A stretch of 64,000 bases of DNA from Bettongia penicillata ogilbyi (lineage: Eukaryota > Chordata > Mammalia > Diprotodontia > Potoroidae). The notes below the pieces were generated by a model, which saw nothing but the letters and a program-made list of their open reading frames with translations, did not search any database and had not been told where the DNA came from. How positions within the stretch are numbered: position 1 is the first letter of the stretch; each line of letters opens with the position of its first letter. Location: assembly GCA_023548195.1 (NCBI GenBank), contig JAJHZJ010000414.1:916501-980500 (forward strand), written 5' to 3'. The position numbers and the translations under genes were made by a program. This document shows positions 53,800-63,489 of the stretch, piece by piece.

Positions 53800-53985
53800 T
53801 AAAATCACGAACTTCAGAACTTGCAGGATCATTATATATCCTCTAGCCCAGCTTCCTCATTTGATAGAGGTGGAGACCCAGGAGAGCTAAGTGGCTTAGC
53901 TGATGTCACACAGCTAGTAACTAGCAGAGTCAGAACTCGAACCCAGGGCTTCTGACACCAAGCTCAGTGTTTCAGACTAGACCAC
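53800..53985 (-). mobile_element. MIR-class SINE
   Basis: AACTTGCAGGATCATTATAT, GTGGAGACCCAGGAGAGC, GTCACACAGCTAGTAACTAG, ACTCGAACCCAGGGCTTC. A small hairpin follows at 53993-54015 (ACCAACGT and ACGTTGGT). Confidence 0.8.
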
Positions 53986-54184
53986 ACCGATAACCAACGT
54001 TGAGCTGACGTTGGTGTTAAAATTAGATTGTATTCTTTGAACACACATTAACTAGCCAAAGGTGGTCTGGCAGAATCTGGGTAGTGAGGACACACCAGGC
54101 AGGTATGAGCATTTGCTGTGGATAATTCCTGAACTGAACAACTTCCTCTGCTGTGCCATTATAGAAAGAAGCTGACTTTACAGT

Positions 54185-54505
54185 AGCCAATGAGAGACAG
54201 TGTATTGAAGTGGGAAAAACATTGAATTTGGAGTTTAGAGGAGCTGAGTTTGAATACTGGCTCTGTGCCTTACACCTTGGGTAACCTTGAGAAAGTTTTT
54301 TTCATATTTCTCTCTGGTCTTCCATTTCCCTATTTATAAAATAAAGAAATTGCACCGGCATTTAGTGTGAGCTTCTTGAGGGTGTGAGCAGGCTTGTTTT
54401 TTATAGTTGTATCCTAAGCATTTTGTCCAGTATCTCACATATAAGTGCCTAATAAATCCCTTTTTCTTCTTTCATTCATTCATTTATTCATTCATTCATT
54501 CAAAT
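54185..54505 (+). mobile_element. MIR-class SINE then L2 3' end with ATTC repeat
   Basis: MIR part: AGTGTATTGAAGTGGGAAAA, GAGCTGAGTTTGAATACTGG. L2 part: GAGCTTCTTGAGGGTGTGAG, ATAAGTGCCTAATAAATCCC. A short CATT/ATTC run closes it (54472-54502). Confidence 0.75.
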
Positions 54506-54882
54506 AGCCCCCCTCCTCTAGAGCATTTGAAATTGCATTTTATTTGCATCAAACTTTTGGGGAATTGTTCTGTTACCAGATAATATCCAACCACAAGCTA
54601 AGGTGCTCCTCATATTTCCTTAGTCCTTTGTATGGTGAAAGTTTGTTTTTTTCCATTTTCAGTGAATGAATTAGTGGTAATAGCAGTGGTAGTATTGCTT
54701 GGTACTGCTGGGTAGGTGAGGAGAGAGGAACAAGCTAGGGCTGGGATTCAATCTCTGCCCTGCTTGGGGCCCTTTCCCCATCTCTTGTGGATTGTAGAAG
54801 TTCAAATGAGTAACAGTAAAGGAATCATCAAATGCCTCAGGGTCCATTAGAGAAGTCATCCCTGAGGTACTTGGTGAAGTAT

Positions 54883-54883
<1 letters not shown>

Positions 54884-54913
<30 letters not shown>
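54884..54913 (+). repeat. TG microsatellite at an L1 3' end
   Basis: About 14 TG units directly next to the reverse 3' terminus of the L1 copy at 54914. Confidence 0.95.
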
Positions 54914-55658
54914 TCAATTTAGTTTATTTTTAACATTAATTTTAAAAATTTTAGAGTTCCTAATTTTCTCCCCCCACCCATTGAGAAGGCAAGAAATGTG
55001 ATATCAATTTTACATGTGAAATCATGCAAAGCATATTTCCATATTGTTGCAAAAAAGCAAGAAAAATAAAGTAAACAATTATATTCCCATCTGCACTCAG
55101 ACTCTATCAGTTCTTTTTCTGGAGGTAGATAGCGTGGAATTGTCTTGGATCATTGTCATGGCTGATCATTGTACAATATTGTCATTACTGTGTACAAGGC
55201 TATCCTGGTTCTGCTCACTGCACCTTGAATCACTTCATATAAGTCTTCCCAGGTTTTTCTGAAACCATCTTGCTCCTCATTTTTTACAGCATGTTAGTAT
55301 TCCATAACCATCATATGCCACAACTTGTTTAGCCACTCCCCAGTGGATAGGCATCCCCTCAATTTCCAGTTCTTTGCCACTACAAAAAGAATGCTAAAAA
55401 TGTTTTTGTACATATAGGTCTTTTTCCTTTTCTTTGATCTCTTTAGGATATAGTCCTAGTAGCAGCATTTCTAAGTCAAAGGATATGCAGAATTTTATAG
55501 CCCTTTGAACATAGTTCCAAATTGCTCTCCAGAGTAGTTGGATCAATTCATAACTCCACCAGCAATGCATGAGTGTCCCAGTTTTTCCACATCCCTTCCA
55601 ATATTTGTCATTTTCCTTTTCTGTCATGTTAGCCGGTCTGATAGGTGTGAGGTGATAT
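54914..55658 (-). pseudogene. L1 3' UTR and ORF2 C-terminus (3' part of inverted copy)
   Basis: Reverse 3' UTR: TTTAACATTAATTTTAAAAA, CTCCCCCCACCC, AAGAAATGTGATATCAATTT. The coding part is clear: the minus frame at 55394-55627 contains GCGKTGTLMHCWW and LLGLYPKEIKEKEKD, which match the conserved ORF2p C-terminus (the GCG..GTL-HCWW block and the LLG-YPK block of mammalian L1). The segment begins, in element sense, at about 55657 with ATCACCTCACACC. The remainder of ORF2 to the left side of the inversion is the plus-strand segment at 55659-55689 and 58620-59168. Confidence 0.9.
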
Positions 55659-55698
55659 AATACATAGTAGTAAGTGACTATAGCAATCTCCTTTTTTT

Positions 55699-56843
55699 AA
55701 ATATAAATTTATTTATTTAACTTTTTACATTCATTTTCACAAAATTTTGGGTTCCAAATTTTCTCCCCATTTCTCCCCTCCCCCCCACCCCAATACCCCA
55801 AGCAATCTAATTTTCCCTATTACCAATCTGCCCTCTCTTCTATCATCCCTCCCTTCTCTTGTCCCCATCTTCTCTTTTGTCCTGTAGGACCAGATGACTT
55901 TCTATTCCCCATTAACTGTATTTCTTATTTCCTAGTAGCAAGAACAATACTACACAGTTGTTCCTAAAACTTTGAGTTTCAAATTCTCCCCATCCCTCCC
56001 TCCCCACCTGTTCCCTTTGGGAAGGCAGGCAATTCAATATAGGCCATATCTGTGTAGTTTTGCAAATTACTTCGATAACAGTCGTGTTGTGTAAGATGTG
56101 TGTATTTCCCTCCATCTTATTCTGCCCCCCATCTGTCTTTTGATCCTGTCCCTCCCCAAGTGTTGACTTCAAAATTGCTCCCTTCTCCTATTGCCCTCCC
56201 TTCCATCATCCCTCCCTCCCTACTTATCTCCTTCTCCCCCACTTTCCTGTACTGTAAGATAGGTTTTCATACCAAAATGAGTGTGCATTTTACTCCTACC
56301 TTTACTCGAATGTGATGGGGGTAAACTTCATGTTTTTTTCTCAGCTCTCCTCTTTTTCCCTCCACTAAAAAGTCTCCTGCTTGCCTCTTGAATGAGATAT
56401 AATATACCCCATTCCATTTCACCCTCTCTCCTCCCACTACATTTCTCTCTCACCATTTACCTTAATTTCTTTTAAGATATGGTCCCATCCTATTCAATTC
56501 ACTCTGTGCTCTCTGTCTCTGTGTGTGCGGGCATGTGTGTATGTGTGTGTGTGTGTGCACACATGTACATGTGTATGTGTGTGTGTGTGTATGTGTGTGT
56601 GTGTGCACACATGTACATGTGTATGTGTGTGTGTGTACGTCTGTGTGTGGTCCCACCAACCACCCAGATACTGAAAAGTTTTAAGAGTTACAAATATTGT
56701 CTTTCCATGTAGGAATGTAAACAGTTCACTTCTGGTAAGTCCCTTAAGACTTCTCTTTGCTGTTTACTTTTTCATGCTTCTTCTCATTCTTGTGTTTGAA
56801 AGTCAAATTTTCTTTTCAGCTCTGGTTTTTTCATCAAGAATGC
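55699..56843 (-). other. Non-coding 3' region of the HAL1-like element
   Basis: Its terminal part (55735-55800) shares AAAATTTTGGGTTCCAAATTTTC with L1 tails at 7590 and 40325, and a second such module lies at 55965-56045 (AACTTTGAGTTTCAAATTC ... GGCAGGCAATTCAATATAGG). Pyrimidine-rich blocks on the plus strand (G-rich in element sense) lie between. A TG array is at 56518-56652. Confidence 0.75.
56518..56652 (+). repeat. TG array with duplicated GCACACATGTACATG unit
   Basis: GTGTGCACACATGTACATG occurs twice (about 56553 and 56601) within TG/ATGTG repeats. Period about 48 bp. Confidence 0.9.
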
Positions 56844-57887
56844 TTAAAAGTCCTCTGTTTCATTGAAAGACCATATTTTCCCCTGAAGTATTATACTCAA
56901 TTTAGCTGGGTAGGTGATTCTTGGTTTGAGTCCTAGTTCCTTTGACTTCTGGAATATCCTATTCCACGCCCTTTGATCCCTTAATGTAGAAGCTGCTAGA
57001 TCTTGAGTTATCCTGATTGTATTTCCACAGTACTGGAATTGTTTCTTCCTAGCTGCTTGCAAGATTTTCCCCTTGACCTGGGAATTTTGGAATTTGACCA
57101 CAATGTTCCTAGGAGTTTCTCTCTTTGGATCTCTTTCAGGCGGTGATCGATGGATTCCTTCAATACTTATTTTGCCCTCTGGTTCTAGAATCTCAGGGCA
57201 GTTTTCCTTGATAATTTCATGAAAGATGATGTTTAGGCTCTTTTTCTGATCATGACTTTCAGGTAGTCCCATAATTTTTAAATTGTCTCTCCTGGATCTA
57301 TTTTCCAGGTCAGTTGTTTTTCCCATGAGATATTTCATATTCTCTTCCATTTTTTCATTCTTTTGGTTTTGTTTTATGATTTCTTGGTTTCTCATAAAGT
57401 CATTAGACTCCATCTGTTCCATTCTAATCTTGAGAGAACTATTTTCTTCAGTGAGCTTTTGAACCTCTTTTTCCATTTGGCTAATTGTGCTTTTGAAAGC
57501 ATTCTTCTCCTCATTGGCTTTTTGAACCTCTTTTGCCAATTAAGTGAGCCTATTTTTCAAGGTGTTATTTTCTTCAGCATTTTTTTGGGTCTCCTTTAGT
57601 AAGGTATTAACCTGTTTTTCATGCTTTTCTTGCATCTCTCTCATTTCTCTTCCCAGTTTTTCCTCCACCTGTCTAACTTGATTTTCAAAGTCCTTTTTAA
57701 GCTCTTCCATGGCCTGAGCCCACTGGACATCCACCTCGGATGTCTGGGATAGAGAGGCCCCGACCTCCACGTCTTTCCCTGATGGCAAGCATTGTACTTC
57801 CTCATCAGAAATGAAAGGAGGAAGGAACATCTCTTCCCCAAGAAAATAGCTCTCTATGGTCTTATATTTCTTCCTTTTTCTAGGCAT
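56844..57887 (-). pseudogene. L1-type ORF1, one in-frame stop
   Basis: ORF1p is an RNA-binding chaperone that trimerises through a coiled coil and coats L1 RNA in cytoplasmic particles. The start is ATG at 57887 (MPRKRKKYKTIESYF). The frame runs 115 codons to TAA at 57540-57542 and continues in the same frame for 231 codons more to the natural stop, 347 codon positions in all; human L1 ORF1p has 338. Residues about 55-195 are heptad-rich coiled coil (EELKKDFENQVRQVEEKL, later QMEKEVQKLTEENSSLK). The RRM-type domain starts at RRDNLKIMGLPES (199-211). The C-terminal domain holds RNIVVKF (260-266), KILQAARKK (274-282) and PRITYPAKLSI (322-332), all hallmarks of ORF1p. The only visible lesion is the nonsense codon, in the coiled coil, so the element is young or only recently decayed. 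Whether the stop is a mutation or an assembly error is unknown. Confidence 0.93.
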
Positions 57888-58619
57888 TTTCCCAGCCAGT
57901 TACTTGACTTCTGAGATTCCTCTCCACCCCTGCCTAGATCTGCCCAGCTAGTGCTTGGGGTCTGAGATTCAAATGCTGCTTCCCAGCTTCTGGGCTATCC
58001 GTGGCGGGAGCGGCTGCTATTCAATGTGAGTTTAAATGCTGGTGCTTGGGTGAGGGCAGGGCCGCCTCCCTGGCTCAGTTCCCTCAGGGGCTTTATGCAG
58101 AGACCTTCAGTAATGGGGCGGGTGGGGGCAGGGCCGTCTCCCAGGCTCAGTTCCCCCAGGGGGTTTATGCAGAGACTTTCAGTAATGGCCCTGAGCTCCT
58201 GCCTGATGCTCCGGAGTTCCAGGCCTCTGCTGCTGCCTCCCAAGGGGGCCCAAGTCACGGAGACAGCCCACTCCCCTCTCAGCCAACCCAGAAGTCTCTC
58301 TCACTGACCTGGAGTGCCTGTGGGTGGAGGGACCTTCCCAGACACAGGAGGTTCCGTCCCTGAAGCCTGCTTGGATCTGCTCCTCTGGGCCCGTGCAGCC
58401 AGGGCAGCTCAGGGGTGGGCTCCGCTGTCGGGAGCGTGACGGACCCCTGTGGATGGCTTTCCAGGGCTGTCTGGAACAGAAATCTCTTCCACTGTGTTTC
58501 TGCACATCTTGCAGTGCTCCAGAATTTGTGGGGAGTTCTTTTTACAGGAAATTTCTGAGCTGTGGATTCAGAGCTAGCATACATGAGTCTTTCTACTCCA
58601 CCATCTTGGCTCCTCCTCG
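57888..58619 (-). promoter_or_regulatory. 5' UTR and putative internal promoter of the HAL1-like element
   Basis: About 730 bp, more GC- and CpG-rich than its surroundings, especially 58000-58450. The 5' end carries CCAAGATGGTGG (reverse of 58599-58610), close to the YY1 core CAAGATGG placed near +10 in L1 promoters of other mammals. There is no long frame in element sense apart from short ones. Promoter activity is inferred by analogy. Confidence 0.65.
58049..58190 (-). repeat. Two tandem 71-bp units in the 5' UTR
   Basis: Plus-strand units 58049-58118 and 58120-58190 both read GGGTG-GGGCAGGGCCG-CTC, CTCAGTTCCC-CAGGGG, TTTATGCAGAGAC-TTCAGTAATGG, differing at few positions. This is a monomer-like arrangement as found in several mammalian L1 5' UTRs. 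Confidence 0.88.
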
Positions 58620-59168
58620 GCAATCTATTTTTGGTAAACCCAAAGGTCCAAGCTTTGGAGACAAGAACTTACTATTTGACAAAAATTTCTAGGAAAACTG
58701 GAAAGCAGTTTATCAGAAACTAGGCATAGACCAACATCTCATACCATATGCTAAGATAAGATCAAAATGGGTATATGATTTAGACTTAAGAGGTGATATA
58801 AGAAAATTTGGGGAGAAGGTAATATTTGACCTGTCAAATCTATGGATAAGGGAAGAATGTATGACCAGATAAGAGATAGAGAGGATCACAGGATGTGAAA
58901 TGGACAATTTTGATTATATTAATTTTTAAAGTTTTTACACAAACAAAATCAATGAAGCCAAAATTAGAAAGAAAACATGAACCTGGAACACTATTTTTTA
59001 CAGTAAGTTTCTCTGACAAACGTTTCATTTCTCAAATGAGTCAAATGTATAAGAAAAGAAGTCATCCCCAATTGACAAATGGTCAAAGGATATGAACAGT
59101 TTTCAGAAGAAGTAATCAAAGCTATCTGTAGTCATGTGAAAAATGCTCTAAATCACTATTGATTAGAG

Positions 59169-59384
59169 TGCTGTGTTTTGAAGGGAGAAAGGAACACATT
59201 GATAAAGGGGGCAGGAAGAGGGGAGGACAGTCTCTAGCTTCAGGTTTCAAGGAATTGAAAAAGATGATGATCTATGAGAACCTAGGAATGAAGTTGAGGT
59301 TTGGCTTCATCTTTCAGTTATACTGCCAGCTCATAGAAGCATAGAATGGGAGAGCCCAAAGGAACCTTGGAGATTATCTACGGC
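59169..59384. other. Unassigned flank
   Basis: AGAAGCATAGAATGGGAGAGCC...CCTTGGAGATTATCTACGGCAG from 59334 is a MIR-class scrap. Otherwise nothing recognised. Confidence 0.4.
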
Positions 59385-59655
59385 AGAGGCATCCTACACT
59401 CAGTTGGGACAATCCCTAGTGCACCCTGAATTAGATTAAAATGTAATTGGGGGAGAATTTAAAAAAAAAACAAAAAGTGTCACTGGGGACTATTTAGCCA
59501 AGTAAAAATACAACAGAACACAAATAGTGTTAATATGTGGTTTTCTAAGTCAATATGTGGTCTTTAGAGATCCTTATATATGCGTTAGTGCCACTTACTA
59601 CCCCCACACCCCCTTCTGTTTGAGTTTGATGTCAGTGATCTGGGCCAACCCCTTC
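59385..59655 (-). mobile_element. hAT-like MITE, near complete
   Basis: Left GCAGAGGCATCCTACACTC, right GTTTGAGTTTGATGTCAGTG. Body TAGATTAAAATGTAATTGGG, TACAACAGAACACAAATAGTG, GTGGTTTTCTAAGTCAATATG, reverse complement of 3302-3512. Confidence 0.68.
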
Positions 59656-60939
59656 GTTATATAAGTGGAGAAACTGAAAACCAGAGAGACAATGCATCTC
59701 GGAGCTTTTATTTGATGTCTTGTCTCCAGATGGCTACTAGAGCTCTGTCCCATAGAGTCTGATAGAACTGCAATAGACAAGGTTGAAATGCTAGTCAGCT
59801 TGGTGGGCCTAGGAAGCCCCGGGCACGTGTGCTTTTGTCATTAAGGGTTCAGGGTTCTGGCGGCTACCAAGACTGCTTGCCTCTGCTGGGGATGATAGGA
59901 GACCTGGTCCTTCTCTGTTTCTCAGTCCCCCACATGGGAAGTGGAGACAATCTACTCAGTCTTCTCCCATCCCAAAGGATGTGCAGAAAGGAAAAAATCC
60001 AAAACAAGAAGGTCCCACAGGAGAAGAGGCCTGCTCGTCCAAGCTGGATGGGTGGGAAAACTGAGGTCAGCATATGCCTGGTTTCTCTTCTCGTTCTGCT
60101 GCTGCTTTATCTCTTGGTCTGTTAGTCACCATAGCTGAAAGGAGCCTGTGCATGTGTTTTTAAATACTTTAAATGGTTTTCCTTCAAAGTGTCACTTTGG
60201 GTACAAGTAGCCTGTGAGGCTCCTGAGGCTGGGTTTGGGTGTTTTTCTTTCCCTTGAGTCAGGTTCCCAGACAGGTCATTGGCTCTCCATCTGGGAGATG
60301 AAACATAAGAGCCTCCAGCTTCCCTCGGCATCTGCTTCATCTCCACTGCTGGGCATGCATCCATTCATCTCCCATTCATCTCACTGGCTCTCTGCAATAT
60401 TTCAGATCTGCTCAGAGCTGCTCGGTCCCTAGGCACCTTTGGCTCTTTTTAGACGTGTGTGGGTTTGTTGTTTGTTTCTCTTTTTTTCATTTTCATCCCA
60501 TCCTCATTTCCTTCACTTTCTGTGCCCCTTTCCCTTCTCCTATACTGGAAGCCGCGATAAGAAAAGGAGAGGAGTTGCAGGACCTGGGAAGGGAGGCACA
60601 GAGAAGAGACTCCCCATCTGCAGCCCAGGATGGCTGCTTTGAATTCTGCCTCTGGGGCTCTTCAGCTCCTCGGGCCTCAGCTTCCTCATTTGTTAAATAA
60701 AATGTTTAGATTTAGATGATTTAGATGATTTCTGAGGTTCCTTCCAGCTTTAGAGTCACAATCCTCTGATTTGTATTTTGTTTCTAAAATGGCAAATATA
60801 CTCCCAGTTATTTGTACTAATGGAAGGGACCGGATGATTCATTACATCAGACAATTTGAATCTCTGTGAGAAGTTTGGAGGCCAGGGGAGATCAGCCTGA
60901 AGTTAAATGGTTACTAGAGCTAAGTCACAAAGAGGTCAG
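59656..60939. other. Largely unassigned stretch
   Basis: GGGCCTCAGCTTCCTCATTTG...GGTTCCTTCCAGCTTTAGAGTC (60670-60760) is a MIR-class SINE fragment with TTTAGATGAT duplicated at 60710-60730. Other short frames show no domain. Confidence 0.45.
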
Positions 60940-61145
60940 CAGTGTGGTGGAGCCCAGATAGTCTGGGTTCAAGATCTGCCTCTGACTCATAGTGACCAGT
61001 GACTTTGGGACTGATGACACTTAGATTCTTAGTACCCTAGGTGCCAATCTAAGACTCTAGGTCACAGAATAGTTGCTGATCTGTATTGATGGTGAGCGCT
61101 TCTACACTGGAGAATTCCCCACGTCAATGAAATCATAGGTATTTA
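60940..61145 (+). mobile_element. CORE-SINE with GAAATCACAGGTC-class tail
   Basis: AGTGTGGTGGAGCCCAGATAG, GGGTTCAAGATCTGCCTC, CAATCTAAGACTCTAGGTC, TTGCTGATCTGTATTGATGG, CAATGAAATCATAGGTATTT. Confidence 0.6.
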
Positions 61146-61403
61146 TAAAGTGAAGTAATTCAAGCCTGGTTGAGTAATTCATGAATAATCGAGTACTGAA
61201 CTAGGAAGCCGGAAAGAACAAGTAAACAAACCAAAAACCCCCCAACAAATCCAGCTTGGAGATAACTGTGGAAGAAGAATTCTAGGGCCACACATCGGGT
61301 CCCTTATTTCCATGGGGATTAAGGAAGATGGCGCACTTTGATCTTAGCCACCCACGAAGTCAGCAGACCTGGGGTCAGCCTGTTGGAGAAGACTGACACT
61401 GTG

Positions 61404-61451
61404 TCTCTCTCTCTGTCTCTCTCTCTGTTTCTCTCTGTCTCTCTGTCTCTC

Positions 61452-61506
<55 letters not shown>
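61404..61506 (+). repeat. CT microsatellite with TGTC steps
   Basis: TCTCTCTCTCTGTCTC units to about 61450, then about 22 pure CT units. The arginine/glutamate-rich minus frames here are artefacts. Confidence 0.97.
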
Positions 61507-61509
<3 letters not shown>

Positions 61510-61839
61510 TTCTTGAACTCCATAGGCTGCATAGATTTTTTTTTTAAGTCTGATTGCTGGTTGTGGTGGCACATGTCTGTAATCCTTGCAGAGACTGGTG
61601 GATCTCTTGAGCTCAGAGCTCTAGTGAACTAAGCCATTAGGTGTCTACACAAAGTTTGGCACCAGTGTGGTGAGCCCTTGGGAGCAAGAAGCTTGCGTTA
61701 CTTGCTCATTCCTTTTGGAGGGGTAAACTGACTCATGTTGGAAATAGAGAAGGTCAAAACTTCTGTGCCAATCAGTGGGATCAGGTCTGTGAGTAGTGTT
61801 TGCCCTTCTAGCCTGAGTAAGATGGGAAGACCTAATCTT

Positions 61840-62530
61840 TTTTTAAAAAATTTACAAGTCTTATTCATATCATAATTATTTTCTGATTTGGAGAATCTTT
61901 CTAATATCATGCCATAGGAAAACATTTAAACAAAACCCACCCTTGTAGTGTATTCAACATTCTGCCTCAGTGGTCCTCCACCTCTTTAGTGAAAGGAGTT
62001 TTATTATTTGTTCTTGATAGCCAAGACTGGTCACAACAATTCATCAGAATTTAGTTGCCTTTCAGCATTATTTATTATATTACTTTAGCATCAACACTGT
62101 GTTCTACTTCCTTAACCCTAATTCCCCCCAGTCTCCCCCAGCTTTTCTGAGTTTCTCATATTTATTATTTGGGGATAGCTAGGTGGCACAATGGATAGAG
62201 CACTGGGCTTGGAATCAGGAGGACTCATCTTCCTGAGTTCAAATACTTCTTAACCATGTGACCCTAGATAAGTCACTTAACCCTGTTTGCCTCAGTTTCC
62301 TCATCTGTAAAATGAGCCAGAGAAGGAAATGGTAAACTACTCCAGTATCTTTGCCAAGAAAACCTCAAATGGGATCCCAAAGAGTTGGACACAACTGAAA
62401 TGACTCAGCAATAACAAGCGTAGTAGTCTGTATACTGTATTTTGTTTATCCATTCTCCTTTGATGGATGCTCTTTGTTTTAAGCTTTTGCTCTAAAGGCT
62501 TTGTATCAGCAGTCTACCTCCTTTGCAAAA
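61840..62530 (-). mobile_element. L1 3' end, split by a SINE
   Basis: TTTTTTTAAAAAATTTACAAG (reverse tail), TATTCAACATTCTGCCTCAG, GTCCTCCACCTCTTTAG, TCCCCCAGCTTTTCTGAGTTTCTC, then after the SINE GTCTGTATACTGTATTTTG and CCATTCTCCTTTGATGGATG. Confidence 0.72.
62172..62417 (+). mobile_element. MAR1-like CORE-SINE inside L1
   Basis: GGATAGCTAGGTGGCACAATGG head, CCTAGATAAGTCACTTAACCC, AGTATCTTTGCCAAGAAAAC, GAGTTGGACACAACTGAAATG tail. Well conserved. Confidence 0.95.
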
Positions 62531-62559
62531 CCAACCCCGTAACTATTTCTACTGAATTC

Positions 62560-63290
62560 AGTTGTCCTTCTCAGTCTTGACTCCTCAGCCTTCCATTCCT
62601 GGGCCCATGTCCTTTTTCTCCCTGTCTCCCACCTTCATTTAGAATGAGAATTTCCTGAGTGCCTCGTGCCCTGTTGCCCTATCCACTTTGAGTACTGGTA
62701 TTTAACTGGCTGAATATTGAAGACCACAATGGTGCCCAGAAATCTTGACTTTCCTCTCCCTAAATTTCCATTGGCATTTCCCATTAGTACCTCCAATTCA
62801 ACAGAACCAAAGTGGAACTCCTCTCCCCTGCCCCTATCTCCACCCAATGTACTCATCTTCCAAACTTCCCTGTTGGTATTGAAAGCTACTGTCTTTCCAG
62901 TGGCCCAGATTTCTAGCTTTGCAGTAATTCTCCACTTTTCTTTTTCCCTCAGGCCTCACCCCACATCCAATCAGTGGCTTAGTTGTGTCAGTTCTGATTC
63001 CATAACAGCTCTCACGTCCCTCTCCCCTTTCCTTACATAGGTCTTCTCAGCACCCAGACTGTTGTAAGAGCCTTCCAGTGTCCCAGCTTCTCTTCTCTTC
63101 CCTTATTCAAACCATCCACACAGTTCCCCAAATAACCTTCCTAAAACATAGTTTGGCTGTGTTGCTCTTTTGCTCAAATAGCTTTATAGCTCCCTAGTGC
63201 CTCCAGGAGAAAATATAAATTTCTCAGCCTGGCATTTATAGCCATTCACAATCTGGCTTCACATACATTACTAGGCTTCTCAAAGCTTTA
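62560..63290 (+). mobile_element. L2 ORF2 remnant
   Basis: CCTCACCCCACATCCAATCAGTGGC, TTCCATAACAGCTCTCACG, AAGAGCCTTCCAGTGTCCC, GCTGTGTTGCTCTTTTGC, ATAGCTCCCTAGTGCCTCC, ATTTATAGCCATTCACAATC. Confidence 0.72.
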
Positions 63291-63489
63291 TGGATGCTTT
63301 TTGTTTTTATATCACAGTCCTTTTCAGATGCAATGGCCCCCTCCCCAGACCTCAGCCCTAAGGAGCCTTCCTTTGCAGTGAAGAAAGTTTGGGGTTGGGT
63401 GGCAGTGAGAATCAAATAAAACCATCTAGCACATTGACCTTGTTTGATGTGTATGGAGCATTCTGCATCGATGGTCCCCCACTTGTCCC

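Larger units (their letters stand above)
55692..58619 (-). mobile_element. Full-length ORF1-only L1 derivative (HAL1-like)
   Basis: About 2.93 kb. In element sense: 5' end CCGAGGAGGAGCCAAGATGG (58619 downwards), 5' UTR 58619-57888, ORF1 57887-56844, then 1.15 kb of non-coding sequence and a 7-A tail at 55698-55692. No ORF2, endonuclease or RT sequence is present between ORF1 and the tail, so this is not a simple truncation: both termini are intact and only ORF2 is missing. GCAATCT flanks both ends (55683-55689 and 58620-58626). With the adjoining A-run the duplication is about 13 bp with small differences. HAL1 (half-L1) elements with this layout are known from mammals including opossum, and presumably use L1 machinery in trans. 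Assignment to HAL1 is from structure, not from a database match. Confidence 0.85.
55659..59168 (+). pseudogene. Inverted L1 ORF2 segment, split by a HAL1-like element
   Basis: Plus-strand L1 ORF2 is present as 55659-55689 and 58620-59168. Reading across the inserted element keeps the ORF2 frame through QSIFGKPKGPSFGDKN, then ENWKAVYQKLGIDQHLIPY with decay stops and later SPIDKWSKDMN, all in the order of the mammalian ORF2p C-terminal region. It ends at ATTGATTAGAG, about 28 bp of L1 before the point where the opposite-strand segment at 55658 begins. Both thus derive from one L1 transcript with its 5' part flipped. Confidence 0.82.

Noticed and set aside
58001..58692. 120 and 122-codon plus-strand frames across the HAL1-like 5' UTR
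   Set aside because: They are antisense shadows of GC-rich UTR sequence, and the second crosses the element boundary into L1.
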